Shown one piece after another: positions 51,163-60,528 of a stretch of DNA of 62,657 nt; positions within the stretch are counted from its first letter, which is position 1; every line of letters begins with the position of its first letter. Under the pieces are notes generated by a model, which worked only from the letters and a program-made list of their open reading frames with translations, ran no database searches and was not told where the DNA came from. This DNA is from Megasphaera sp. UBA5897 (GTDB taxonomy: Bacteria; Bacillota; Negativicutes; Veillonellales; Megasphaeraceae): contig DJEN01000029.1 in NCBI GenBank assembly GCA_002431345.1, positions 1 through 62,657 on the forward strand. Direction: 5' to 3'. A program made the position numbers and the translations under genes.

Positions 51163-51481
51163 CGAAACGGAGCCGTTTGCCTATATGGTCAGTGAAGGGG
51201 CATTGGCCCAAATTGCTGAAACAGCTGCCCTGCATGTCAAGGGTGTAGCCGGCAAAAAGGGGCGGGGCATACTCGTCAAAAATAATAATGGCAGTATTAC
51301 AGTGGATATTCATATCCAGGCTTATTACGGTGTGCCGCTGCGTACACTGGCATTGACCGTACAGCAGCAAGCCGCGCAGGCAGTTCGCATCATGGTAGAG
51401 CCTAAAGAACTTTCTGTGCAGGTAACGATTGAAGATTTACTGATTCAGCCTAATTGTGGGCATGATACTATAGGAGGTTAG
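51155..51481 (+). CDS. Asp23/Gls24 family envelope-stress protein (second of pair)
   Basis: 108 residues. EGALAQIAETAALHVKGVAG and VDIHIQAYYGVPL are typical Asp23 features. Tandem with the first copy; the two probably form a hetero-oligomer. It ends right before nusB. Confidence 0.83.
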   Translation: MTNETEPFAYMVSEGALAQIAETAALHVKGVAGKKGRGILVKNNNGSITVDIHIQAYYGVPLRTLALTVQQQAAQAVRIMVEPKELSVQVTIEDLLIQPNCGHDTIGG

Positions 51482-51482
51482 C

Positions 51483-51923
51483 GTGAGCAGACATAAAGCA
51501 CGCCAAATGGCATTGGAATGTTTGTTTTCTCGTGAATTTCACAGCGAAAATGACATCCAGTACAGCGAAAAAGAAATTTTTGAAAAAGATACAGTAACAG
51601 CAGCCGATTTAAAAGAAACAGAAAACACAGGTGCCAATGACACGGCATACGGTGAATATATTTTACAGACCGTAACAACCCATAAAGACGAATTGGATGC
51701 GATTATTCAGACATATGCCAAGGGCTGGGATATTGCTAGATTAAATAATACAGACAAAAATATTATGCGCTTGGCATTGTGTGAACTGGTATACCCAAAA
51801 GAAGAAATGGCGCCGTCGATTATTTTAAACGAAGCGATTGTATTGGCAAAAGAATACAGCGGTGAAACGTCAGCCCGCTTTATTAACGGCGTGTTGGGCG
51901 CATATGTAAGGTCGCGGTCTTAA
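51483..51923 (+). CDS. nusB: Transcription antitermination factor NusB
   Basis: 146 residues. RHKARQMALECLFSREF and a helical C-terminal part with NEAIVLAKEYSGETSARFINGVLG. Binds boxA RNA in rRNA antitermination. GTG start at 51483, five bases after AGGAGG. Stop overlaps the next ATG by one base. Confidence 0.94.
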   Translation: MSRHKARQMALECLFSREFHSENDIQYSEKEIFEKDTVTAADLKETENTGANDTAYGEYILQTVTTHKDELDAIIQTYAKGWDIARLNNTDKNIMRLALCELVYPKEEMAPSIILNEAIVLAKEYSGETSARFINGVLGAYVRSRS

Positions 51924-52870
51924 TGAACGTATTTTTAGGAATTGATACGAGCTGTTATACGACGTCGTTGTGTCTTGTCGATTCATCATACCATGTAGCA
52001 GCCGATGAACGCCTTATTTTATCAGTCAAAAAAGGCAGCCGGGGATTGTCACAGTCCAATATGGTATATCAGCATATGCGCAATCTGCCTGTTTTGTTTG
52101 AGCGGTTGGTGCCGTATTTGGCCAATGCCCGTATTTGCGCCATTGGCGTGACGGATAAGCCGCGGCGGCGGGAAGATTCCTATATGCCGGCGTTTTTAGC
52201 TGGTCTTGGCTATGGCCGTTCGTTGGCAGCTGTGCTGCATGTACCGCTGTATACGATAAGTCATCAGGAAAATCATTTGCTGGCGGCTCTGCGCGATACA
52301 GGCAGTATGCCGGAACATGATTTTTATGGCCTGCATTTGTCCGGCGGTACGACAGATATGCTCCAGGCTGTGCCGGATGCCCAAGGACTGGAAATTACAC
52401 GCATAGGCGGGACGAGTGATATCAGTGCCGGCCAATTTATTGATAGAATTGGCGTTGCATTGGGATTTCCATTTCCGGCAGGAATATATGTAGATAAAAT
52501 GGCTCAGGATGTTGCCGTTCCTGTCAAAGCAGGACATGTTTGGTGCCGGCAGGGGGCTGTCAGCTATTCCGGCCCGGAATCCCAGGCGCAGCGCCTCATT
52601 GCCAAAGGAGATGCAGATATACCGGCTCTCTGCCAGTGGACACTGGCTACGGTTTGGGACGGGCTTCGCCGCATGATGGATCAGAAAATTCCCGCAGCAA
52701 GCCATCTGGTAGCTGCCGGCGGTGTGATGTCCAACCGGTATTTGCGGCAGCAGCTAGCTGCGTATTGTACCAAACGCAATATGCAACTGCACTTGGCTCC
52801 CGATGGATATAGTGCGGATAACAGCTCCGGTGCGGCCTTTTGGGCTGCCTGGCAGGAAGGAAAAGGATAA
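51923..52870 (+). CDS. TsaD-like (Kae1/Gcp family) paralogue of unknown role
   Basis: 315 residues. FLGIDTSCYTTSLCL opens the ASKHA fold; SHQENH has the HxxxH metal pair; GGVMSNRYLR and YSADNSSGAAF close it. A standard TsaD usually has a DN-type end YCTDNA and is not next to nusB, so this is more likely the second, Firmicutes-type TsaD-like gene than the essential tRNA t6A enzyme. Start overlaps nusB by one base; stop abuts xseA. Confidence 0.75.
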   Translation: MNVFLGIDTSCYTTSLCLVDSSYHVAADERLILSVKKGSRGLSQSNMVYQHMRNLPVLFERLVPYLANARICAIGVTDKPRRREDSYMPAFLAGLGYGRSLAAVLHVPLYTISHQENHLLAALRDTGSMPEHDFYGLHLSGGTTDMLQAVPDAQGLEITRIGGTSDISAGQFIDRIGVALGFPFPAGIYVDKMAQDVAVPVKAGHVWCRQGAVSYSGPESQAQRLIAKGDADIPALCQWTLATVWDGLRRMMDQKIPAASHLVAAGGVMSNRYLRQQLAAYCTKRNMQLHLAPDGYSADNSSGAAFWAAWQEGKG

Positions 52871-54082
52871 ATGAAGTACGCTTCTGTGACGGATGTAGTA
52901 CGACGTATTAAAACAGATATAGAAAAAGATTATCGCTTGCAAAGCATCGCGATGGAAGGCAATATCATGGGGCTGAAACGAGCCTCCAACGGCCACTATT
53001 ATATGACATTATGCGATGCCAACTGCTCTATTCGCGCGATACTGTTCCGCAACCGGGCAGGCCGCACTATGGAGCATGTGCAGGAAGGAGATCATGTTGT
53101 TGTCATAGGCGCTGTCAATGTTTACGAAAAAGGCGGCACCGTTTCCTTTATTATTGAACGGCTTTTTTCCCAGGGCATAGGCGCGCTGCAGGCACAATAT
53201 GAAAAAATCAAGCGTGAATTAGAAGAACAGGGATTTTTTTCTCCGGCCCATAAAAAAGAAATCCCCCGTTTTCCTTGGCATGTCGGTGTGCTGACATCGC
53301 GAACAGGGGCTGTTCTTCATGATATTCACAAGATTGCAGCAGAACGAAATCCATATATACGTATTCATCTCTATCCGATTCCGGTACAGGGAGCAGGGGC
53401 TGCTGCAAAAATAGCGGCAGCACTGGAAAAAGCGGGTAAAAATTCAAAGCTGGACGTACTTATTTTAGCCCGCGGCGGCGGTTCCTTAGAGGATTTATGG
53501 TGTTTTAATGATCCGCAGGTGGTTCAGGCCATCTATCAGTCGGCTATCCCTGTTATTTCTGCTATTGGCCATGAAACGGATACGACATTGGCAGATTATG
53601 CTGCAGATGTACGGGCGGCAACGCCGACACATGCGGCAGAACTTGCCTTTCCGTCTATCCGGGATATAGAAATGGATTTAGCTGCATACAGCCAGCGGGC
53701 CTATGAATTGCTGGAAGCCCGTATGGACAGATGCAGAAAAGACATGAGCATGATAAAAGCCCGCATTCAACCGCAGCGATATGCGGCATTTTTATCACTC
53801 AAACAAGGGCAGGTTAGTCAGTTGAGAAACGCTGCCGTACAGAGAATCAATTTGGCTATAGCGAAAAAAGAAGGCATGCTGCGGGAAGTGCAGGCTTCTT
53901 TGGAAGCGATGAATCCCGGCAAGCTGGTGCAGCGCGGATACGGCCAATTGGAACAGTCCGGCCGGATTGTCACGCAGATTGCCCAAATCAAAACCGATGA
54001 GGCTTTATATATTCAATTAGTGGACGGACGCGTAAAAACGGATGTAAAAGAGGTTGACATATATGGCAAGAGCAACAGATAA
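52871..54082 (+). CDS. xseA: Exodeoxyribonuclease VII large subunit
   Basis: 403 residues. N-terminal OB fold (1-100), catalytic domain with SAIGHETDTTLADYAADVRAATPT, then coiled coil. Degrades single-stranded DNA with XseB. It overlaps xseB by 20 bases. Confidence 0.95.
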   Translation: MKYASVTDVVRRIKTDIEKDYRLQSIAMEGNIMGLKRASNGHYYMTLCDANCSIRAILFRNRAGRTMEHVQEGDHVVVIGAVNVYEKGGTVSFIIERLFSQGIGALQAQYEKIKRELEEQGFFSPAHKKEIPRFPWHVGVLTSRTGAVLHDIHKIAAERNPYIRIHLYPIPVQGAGAAAKIAAALEKAGKNSKLDVLILARGGGSLEDLWCFNDPQVVQAIYQSAIPVISAIGHETDTTLADYAADVRAATPTHAAELAFPSIRDIEMDLAAYSQRAYELLEARMDRCRKDMSMIKARIQPQRYAAFLSLKQGQVSQLRNAAVQRINLAIAKKEGMLREVQASLEAMNPGKLVQRGYGQLEQSGRIVTQIAQIKTDEALYIQLVDGRVKTDVKEVDIYGKSNR

Positions 54083-54320
54083 ACTAAAAAACTTTGAAGC
54101 GAATTACGATAAACTGGCTGCTGTAGTAGCTGCGATGGAAGCACCGGATTTGACGTTGAAAGAATCTTTGGATTTATATGAAAAGGCTGTTAAATTGTCA
54201 GAAACTTGTGACAGCGCTTTGGAATATGCAAAGCAGAAAGCCCAGGCGTTGGCGGATATTCATGCTGACCAAGAGGAGGACATGTCTTCTCTGACAGAGG
54301 AAGGAACGCTGGATATATGA
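54063..54320 (+). CDS. xseB: Exodeoxyribonuclease VII small subunit
   Basis: 85 residues. The helical fold with NYDKLAAVVAAMEAPDLTL and LDLYEKAV matches XseB. I use the ATG 54063 with AGAGG nine bases before. Overlaps ispA by four bases. Confidence 0.93.
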   Translation: MARATDKLKNFEANYDKLAAVVAAMEAPDLTLKESLDLYEKAVKLSETCDSALEYAKQKAQALADIHADQEEDMSSLTEEGTLDI

Positions 54321-55201
54321 AATTTAAAGAATATATGAAAGAGAAAAAAAGTCAAATTGATGCCCGGTTAGGTACGCTGCTGCAAACCGATGTGCCTCAG
54401 TTTTCTACATTGTACAAAGCCATGAATTACAGTCTGATAGCTGGCGGCAAACGGATTCGCCCTATTTTGCTGCTGGCAACGCTGGAAGCGCTGGGCAAAG
54501 ACAGTACGCCGTATTTGGAACTGGCATGCGCTTTGGAATGCGTCCATTCCTATTCGCTGATACATGATGACCTGCCTGCCATGGATAATGATGACCTGCG
54601 GCGGGGAAAACCGACCAATCACGTGGTATTTGGCGAAGGCACGGCTATTTTGGCAGGTGACGGACTGTTGACATATGCCTTTGAATTAATGGCCAGACAG
54701 CGGCAGATTGCACCTGAAAAATTAGCGCAGTGCATTGCCGTTTTTGCACACGCTGCCGGACCGGCCGGCATGGTTGGCGGACAGGCATTTGATTTGGAAT
54801 CAGAAGGCAATCTTCACATTGGGCGGGAAGGACTGGAATTGCTTCATCAGGCAAAAACAGGTGTTATTTTTAAAGCAGCCATTGATTTAGCCGCACTGTT
54901 GGGAGACGCCGATGCCCAAGAAAAACAGATGCTGGACGCTTATGCAGTCAACATGGGACTGACGTTTCAAATTACAGATGATATATTGGATGTTGTCGGT
55001 GATGAAGCCGTTATTGGCAAACCTGTCGGCAGTGATGAAAAAAATGACAAAGCGACGTATGTAACCATTTTTTCATTAGAAGAAGCCCAAAACATGGCGA
55101 AAGAGGCAGCCCAAAAGGCGATAGATGCCGTCGCGCCGTTGGGAGAACAAGCATGGTTTTTGCGGGACTTGGTTTCCTATATGCTGGTTCGGACAAAATG
55201 A
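54317..55201 (+). CDS. ispA: Polyprenyl (geranyl/farnesyl) diphosphate synthase
   Basis: 294 residues. First Asp motif LIHDDLPAMDND and second QITDDILDVVGD bind Mg-diphosphate. Makes C15 or C20 isoprenoid precursors for quinones and the cell-wall carrier; IspE at 36.9 kb feeds it. Short chain likely from the Ser-Tyr (CVHSYSLIHDD) positions before the first motif. Confidence 0.9.
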   Translation: MKFKEYMKEKKSQIDARLGTLLQTDVPQFSTLYKAMNYSLIAGGKRIRPILLLATLEALGKDSTPYLELACALECVHSYSLIHDDLPAMDNDDLRRGKPTNHVVFGEGTAILAGDGLLTYAFELMARQRQIAPEKLAQCIAVFAHAAGPAGMVGGQAFDLESEGNLHIGREGLELLHQAKTGVIFKAAIDLAALLGDADAQEKQMLDAYAVNMGLTFQITDDILDVVGDEAVIGKPVGSDEKNDKATYVTIFSLEEAQNMAKEAAQKAIDAVAPLGEQAWFLRDLVSYMLVRTK

Positions 55202-55213
55202 GGGGAGTAAGAA

Positions 55214-56017
55214 ATGCAGCAAAAAGAAAGACTGGATGTATTATTAGTCAACCGGGGCTTATCAGAAAGCCGGGAAAAGGCAAAAGCTACGATTATGGCT
55301 GGACTGGTATTTGTTAAAAATCAACGTGTCGATAAAGCAGGTACAAAACTGCCTCTGGATGTGGAAATTACCGTCAAGGGAAATCCGATTCCTTACGTAG
55401 GCCGCGGCGGCTTGAAACTGGAAAAAGCCATGGAAACGTTTCCGATTGATTTGACAAATAAAACCATGATGGATATTGGTGCCTCGACAGGCGGCTTTAC
55501 AGATTGTGCGCTGCAGAACGGTGCAGCAAAAGTATTTGCCGTGGATGTCGGCTATGGACAGCTGGCGTGGAAACTGCGTACAGATGAAAGAGTTGTCAAT
55601 ATGGAACGGACGAATATCCGTAATGTGACTGTGGCTGATATTGGAGAACCTGTTGATTTTATTTCCATCGATGTGTCATTTATTTCGCTACTGAAAATCA
55701 TGCCGGCTGTGGCGCCGCTTTTGAAAGAAAACGGCACGATGGTTACGCTGATTAAGCCGCAGTTTGAAGCAGGACGTGAACATGTGGGAAAAGGCGGTAT
55801 TGTGCGTGATATTACAGTCCATCGTGATGTCATACAGCATGTAACGGATGGAATCGCAGCCTGCGGCTTATCACCTGTAGGACTGACTTTTTCTCCTATC
55901 AAAGGGGCAGACGGCAATATTGAATATTTGCTGTACAGTAAAAAAGATACGCTCTGTCATAATGATATTACCGATGGTATCGTAGAGGATATTGTCAGCC
56001 GTTCTCATGAAATGTAG
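55214..56017 (+). CDS. tlyA: TlyA-family rRNA 2'-O-methyltransferase (hemolysin A)
   Basis: 267 residues. S4 domain (RLDVLLVNRGLSESREKAKATI, 5-60) and an FtsJ/RrmJ-type methyltransferase domain with GASTGGFTDCALQNGA. Methylates rRNA in the family; hemolysis by homologues is indirect. Follows ispA by 12 bp with GGGGAGTAA. Confidence 0.9.
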   Translation: MQQKERLDVLLVNRGLSESREKAKATIMAGLVFVKNQRVDKAGTKLPLDVEITVKGNPIPYVGRGGLKLEKAMETFPIDLTNKTMMDIGASTGGFTDCALQNGAAKVFAVDVGYGQLAWKLRTDERVVNMERTNIRNVTVADIGEPVDFISIDVSFISLLKIMPAVAPLLKENGTMVTLIKPQFEAGREHVGKGGIVRDITVHRDVIQHVTDGIAACGLSPVGLTFSPIKGADGNIEYLLYSKKDTLCHNDITDGIVEDIVSRSHEM

Positions 56018-56026
56018 GTGAATTGT

Positions 56027-56899
56027 ATGCGAATCGGAATTTTTCCTAATTTAGTCAAGCGGGAATGTGCCGGCATTGTTCAGCAGCTGATTGAAATTTG
56101 TCAAAAACACCATATTGCGTATTATTTGCCTGCCTATGTCAGTGAAAGCTGTCAGCCGCTGTATCAGCATATTGGTACCGAACATTTGCGTCCTCACATG
56201 ACCATGTATCGTTCGATTGATGTAGCTGTCGTGCTTGGCGGCGACGGCACAATTTTGAAAATGGCGAAACAGTTTGCTGAAACGGGTATTCCTATTTGCG
56301 GTGTGAACTTAGGCTCACTGGGATTTCTCTATGAAGTAGAAACAGAAACCCTGGAAAAGCGCATGCTGGATATTATGCAGGGGCATTATTTTACGGAAGA
56401 ACGAATGATGCTCCAAGGCGTCATTTATGATGAAGACGGTGTGGAGCAGTCGCTGCCGCCGGCTTTAAATGATATTGTCATTGCACATGGTAACGTCGGC
56501 AAATTAATCCGCATTGATATGAGCATCAACGGACATTTTATTCAGCAGTATCCCGGTGACGGCATTATTGTTTCGACAGCGACGGGGAGTACGGGATATA
56601 CTTTTTCCAGCGGCGGCCCGATTGTTTCTCCCAAAGTAAAATGCATTATGGTTACGCCGGTATGCCCACATTTACTGCTGAAAGTGCCGCTGGTACTCAG
56701 TGATGCTGACCAAATCAGCTTCAGTATCGGGCACAGCCGCAACGGCGTCCGTGTGTCTGTAGACGGCATGATGGATCAGGAACTGCTGCGGTCGATGACC
56801 CTGCATATCCGCAAGGCAGATTACGTATTAAAGATTATCCGCTTTAATCAAAACTATTTTTACACGAATTTGTTTACGAAATTAATGGGGAAGGATTAA
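56027..56899 (+). CDS. nadK: NAD kinase
   Basis: 290 residues. VVLGGDGTILKMAKQ (GGDGT), LNDIVIAHG and the GDGIIVSTATGSTGYTFSSGGP stretch are characteristic. Makes NADP from NAD. I chose the ATG at 56027 over the GTG at 56018, because AGGTGA lies five bases before it. Confidence 0.94.
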   Translation: MRIGIFPNLVKRECAGIVQQLIEICQKHHIAYYLPAYVSESCQPLYQHIGTEHLRPHMTMYRSIDVAVVLGGDGTILKMAKQFAETGIPICGVNLGSLGFLYEVETETLEKRMLDIMQGHYFTEERMMLQGVIYDEDGVEQSLPPALNDIVIAHGNVGKLIRIDMSINGHFIQQYPGDGIIVSTATGSTGYTFSSGGPIVSPKVKCIMVTPVCPHLLLKVPLVLSDADQISFSIGHSRNGVRVSVDGMMDQELLRSMTLHIRKADYVLKIIRFNQNYFYTNLFTKLMGKD

Positions 56900-56900
56900 C

Positions 56901-57476
56901 ATGAAGGTATATCCGTTTAAAAATGCCGTGACAATGTCGCATATGTTTTTGCAGCCCTATGCATCTCAGGCAAAACTGATGGTAGACATGACCTGCGGCA
57001 ACGGGCATGATACGGCTTTTTTAGCAGACTGCATGCCGGATACAGCCGTACTGTATGCCTTTGACATTCAGGCATGTGCTGTAGAAGCTACCAAGAAAAC
57101 ACTGCAGAAACAGCTTGCAGCACATAAACAAATTATTTGCCGGCAGGGTTCCCATGATGTGCTGCTGGAACAAGTGGACGGCAATCCCGATATTATTGTG
57201 TTTAATCTTGGCTATTTGCCTTCTGGAGACCATGCGATTCATACAAAAACAGAAATTACTGTAAAAGCTGTGAAAATATGCTTGAATAAAATTGCGATAA
57301 ATGGGATAATTATGATAGCGGCATATCCGGGAACGCCGGCAGGAGCTGAAGAAGAAGCGGCTCTGCGGCAGTTCCTGCAGACTGTACCGCAAAAGGAGTT
57401 TGACGTTTCTTCTTGGCAGCCAGTGAATCAGATTCATTGTCCGCCTCGATTATATATTGTACAGAAAAGAGGGTAA
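56901..57476 (+). CDS. tRNA mnm5U34 methyltransferase MnmM (YtqB-like)
   Basis: 191 residues, class I SAM methyltransferase. MTCGNGHDTAFLAD (SAM motif), FNLGYLPSGDHAIHTKTEIT and AAYPGTPAG match the YtqB/MnmM family that makes mnm5U in tRNA. Starts one base after nadK. Confidence 0.85.
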   Translation: MKVYPFKNAVTMSHMFLQPYASQAKLMVDMTCGNGHDTAFLADCMPDTAVLYAFDIQACAVEATKKTLQKQLAAHKQIICRQGSHDVLLEQVDGNPDIIVFNLGYLPSGDHAIHTKTEITVKAVKICLNKIAINGIIMIAAYPGTPAGAEEEAALRQFLQTVPQKEFDVSSWQPVNQIHCPPRLYIVQKRG

Positions 57477-57482
57477 GCTATT

Positions 57483-57938
57483 ATGAAAAGATTTCGTTAT
57501 ACGAAAATAAAAGAAATTGTTCAGTCACGTCCCATTGAAACACAAGAAGAATTAGCTAAAGCGCTGCAGGAAGAAGGCATTGAAGTCACGCAGGCTACGG
57601 TATCCCGCGATATTAAGGAATTGATGCTTATTAAAGTCCCGACCAGTGACGGCCATTACCGCTATGCACTTTCACCGGAACAAAATATGCTGATGTCCAA
57701 AAACCGCATGGCCCGCTTGTTTCAGGACTCCATTGTCCGGGTAGATGCAGCGTTTAATCAAATTGTGATTCATACACTGCCGGGCTCTGCCAGCATGGTC
57801 GCTTCTGCTGTTGACCATGCAAAATGGGAAAGCGTAATTGGCACGCTGGCCGGCGATGATACGATTCTTGTCATTACTAACAATGCGGAAACGGTACCGC
57901 AGCTGGTTAAGTTAATTGTCTCGTTGATGAAAGAATGA
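57483..57938 (+). CDS. argR: Arginine repressor ArgR
   Basis: 151 residues. Winged helix with QATVSRDIKELML (recognition helix) and a C-terminal arginine-binding, hexamer-forming domain with LPGSASMVAS and GDDTILVI. Regulates arginine genes; position before recN is common in Firmicutes. Confidence 0.94.
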   Translation: MKRFRYTKIKEIVQSRPIETQEELAKALQEEGIEVTQATVSRDIKELMLIKVPTSDGHYRYALSPEQNMLMSKNRMARLFQDSIVRVDAAFNQIVIHTLPGSASMVASAVDHAKWESVIGTLAGDDTILVITNNAETVPQLVKLIVSLMKE

Positions 57939-57945
57939 GGTTTGT

Positions 57946-59625
57946 ATGCTGCAATCGCTGCATATCCATAATTTTGCTTTAATTGAAGATTTACATCTGA
58001 CTTTCGGTGAAGGCGTTACCATTTTTACAGGCGAAACCGGGGCCGGCAAATCGATTCTGCTGGATGCCATCGGCATGCTGGCAGGTAAGCGCGCTTCAGC
58101 AGCATTCGTGCGTCAGGGCATGGATTCGTTTTTGGTTGAAGGCGCGTTCTTTTTTGCAGCCCTTCCCGTACCGTTGCAGCAGCTGCTTGAGGAAAACCAC
58201 ATTGAATATGAAGAAGGACAGCTGGTTATTTCGCGGCAGTTTTACCGCAGCGGACGCGGCACGACGCTGGTCAACGGAACGATTGTCCCCTTGACGGTGC
58301 TGCGGCATTTGGGTGAATATCTATTAGATATTCATGGACAGTTTGACAATCGTCTCATTTTTGACCCGGCGTACCATGTGCAAATCCTGGATCATTTGAC
58401 GCCGCAGCTGCAGAAAGCACGGGCTGACTACGATGCACTGTATGCCGCCTGGCATGCGTTGGTCATGCAAGTGAAAAAATTACAGCGCGACGAAAGTGAA
58501 AAAGCAAGGCTGCTCAGTATTTTGGAATTTCAAATTAAAGAAATTGAAAGTGCGCAGCTGCGTGCCGGGGAAGATGACGAATTAGAAAAGAAAGTCCGTA
58601 TGTCTTCGCATGCAGAGCATATCAAAAATAATTTGAAAGAAAGCTTGTTCAGCCTGGAAGGCGGAGAACGCCAAAAAGGCATATTGGAACAAGTGGAATC
58701 GATGCACCGCAGCTTGGAAAAAGCATCGGCTTATGACGAAACCTTTAAGGCAATTTCTGCCAAAGTAGAAGCGCTGACGTATGAGCTGGAGGATATTCAT
58801 GACGGACTGCTGCGTTATGCAGATTCCTTTGATTTCGATGAAAAGGCATTGGATGCGATGCAGTCCCGTTTGGCTGTCATTGACAAACTAAAGCGCAAAT
58901 ACGGTCTTACTATTGCAGATATATTAGCGTTTTTGGATAAAGCGAAGGCTGATTTTTCACGATTAGACCAGTCCGAAAGCGTGCTAGCTTCGCTGCAGGC
59001 AGAGATAAAGCAGAAAGAAAAGGCACTGCGGCAGCAGGCAGAGATATTGTTTGCCCTGCGCAGTGAAGCGAATCAGACCTTTCGCCAGGCAATGGAAGCT
59101 GCGCTGGCTGAACTAGGAATGCCCCATGCCTCGATTACGTTTCATATGGAGCCGATGCAGCGTATTGAACCGGATGGCGCGGCGTCTATTGAACTGTATT
59201 TTTCAGCAAACGTTGGAGAAGATAAAAAGCCTTTGGCAAAAATTGCTTCTGGCGGTGAAATATCCCGTATTGCGCTGGCACTGAAAACAAGCAGCCGCAG
59301 CATAAGTACGGGACAGACGATGATATTTGATGAAATTGATGTCGGCATCAGCGGCCAGACAGGACTGCAGGTGGCAGATCACATTCGGAGACTTCGCCGG
59401 TACGGCCAGGTCTTTTGCATTACCCATTTGCCGCAGACGGCATCAATTGCTGACCATCACTATTTTATTTATAAAAAAGAATGTGATGGACGAACCATTT
59501 CGCAAGTCCGTACGTTGTCAGAAAAAGAACATATTCAGGAAATTGCCCGGATGTTTGCTGGCAATGATACAACGCAGGCCAGCTTAGAAACAGCCCGGCA
59601 GTTAGTTCGCCAGGTAAAAAAATAA
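57946..59625 (+). CDS. recN: DNA repair ATPase RecN
   Basis: 559 residues. Walker A GETGAGKS, long coiled-coil arms (about 160-360), SGGEISRIALALK signature and DEIDVGISGQT Walker B. SMC-like protein for double-strand-break repair. Seven bp after argR. Confidence 0.95.
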   Translation: MLQSLHIHNFALIEDLHLTFGEGVTIFTGETGAGKSILLDAIGMLAGKRASAAFVRQGMDSFLVEGAFFFAALPVPLQQLLEENHIEYEEGQLVISRQFYRSGRGTTLVNGTIVPLTVLRHLGEYLLDIHGQFDNRLIFDPAYHVQILDHLTPQLQKARADYDALYAAWHALVMQVKKLQRDESEKARLLSILEFQIKEIESAQLRAGEDDELEKKVRMSSHAEHIKNNLKESLFSLEGGERQKGILEQVESMHRSLEKASAYDETFKAISAKVEALTYELEDIHDGLLRYADSFDFDEKALDAMQSRLAVIDKLKRKYGLTIADILAFLDKAKADFSRLDQSESVLASLQAEIKQKEKALRQQAEILFALRSEANQTFRQAMEAALAELGMPHASITFHMEPMQRIEPDGAASIELYFSANVGEDKKPLAKIASGGEISRIALALKTSSRSISTGQTMIFDEIDVGISGQTGLQVADHIRRLRRYGQVFCITHLPQTASIADHHYFIYKKECDGRTISQVRTLSEKEHIQEIARMFAGNDTTQASLETARQLVRQVKK

Positions 59626-59643
59626 AGTTTTAAGGGCATATCC

Positions 59644-59672
59644 TTGACGCAATGGAATAATAGGTATATATT
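59644..59672 (+). promoter_or_regulatory. Promoter of the dapB-asd-dapA operon
   Basis: TTGACG (59644-59649), 17-bp spacer, TATATT (59667-59672). The leader is about 35 nt, with no room for a lysine riboswitch. Confidence 0.65.
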
Positions 59673-59712
59673 AAGGTTAATCTTTAACAAAGTAAATAGG
59701 ATGGTGAATTAT

Positions 59713-60510
59713 ATGCTTCGCGTACTTGTAAACGGTGCAGACGGCCGTATGGGAAGCCAGGTCGTTAAAGCTGTATATGAAGATAAAGAATTAGAATTTG
59801 TTGGCGGCGTCAGCATTACGCATGTAGGGGAAGATGCCGGGGAAATTGCCGGCGTCGGCACGCTGCATCTGCCGATTCGTGAAGGATTGGCAGCGGCATT
59901 GGAAGATATTAAACCGGATGTTGTCGTAGACTTTACAACACCGCATGTTATTTTTGAAAATGCCAAAACGTGTATTGCCCATGGCGTCAACATGGTTGTT
60001 GGCACGACGGGCTTGACTGCGCAGCAGCGTGACGAACTCGATGCCATGGCAAGAGACCATAAGACGAGCATTTTTATCGCGCCGAACTTTTCGATTGGGG
60101 CCGTATTGATGATGAAGCTGTCCACAGAAGTAGCTCCGTATCTGCCGGACGTTGAAATTATTGAACTGCATCACAACAATAAACTGGACGCTCCTTCCGG
60201 TACGGCGATTATGACAGCCAATAAGATTGCGGCAGCCCGCAAAGAAGCACAGGCTGTACCGGCTGAAGATAAAACCCATGAAAGCCTGGACGGTGCCCGC
60301 GGTGCCAAAGTCGATGATATTCCGATTCACAGCGTACGGTTGCCGGGCTATGTAGCGCATCAGCAAGTATTATTCGGCGGCTATGGCGAGTTGCTGACAA
60401 TTCGTCATGATTCCATGGATCGGAAATCCTTTATGCCGGGTGTCGTTTTAGCCGTTAAAAAAGTAAGTTCACGGCCTGGCCTTACATTTGGATTGGAAAA
60501 TTATTTATAA
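59713..60510 (+). CDS. dapB: 4-hydroxy-tetrahydrodipicolinate reductase DapB
   Basis: 265 residues. NAD(P)H site VNGADGRMGSQV, then HHNNKLDAPSGTA that holds catalytic His and Lys. Second step of the diaminopimelate/lysine branch. Start placed at ATG 59713, six bases after GGTGA; the longer reading runs into the promoter. Confidence 0.95.
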   Translation: MLRVLVNGADGRMGSQVVKAVYEDKELEFVGGVSITHVGEDAGEIAGVGTLHLPIREGLAAALEDIKPDVVVDFTTPHVIFENAKTCIAHGVNMVVGTTGLTAQQRDELDAMARDHKTSIFIAPNFSIGAVLMMKLSTEVAPYLPDVEIIELHHNNKLDAPSGTAIMTANKIAAARKEAQAVPAEDKTHESLDGARGAKVDDIPIHSVRLPGYVAHQQVLFGGYGELLTIRHDSMDRKSFMPGVVLAVKKVSSRPGLTFGLENYL

Positions 60511-60528
60511 TAGAAGGGACATTTAGAC

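Noticed and set aside
59630..59712. Lysine riboswitch ahead of dapB
   Set aside because: The leader after the promoter is about 35 nt, far too short for the lysine aptamer.
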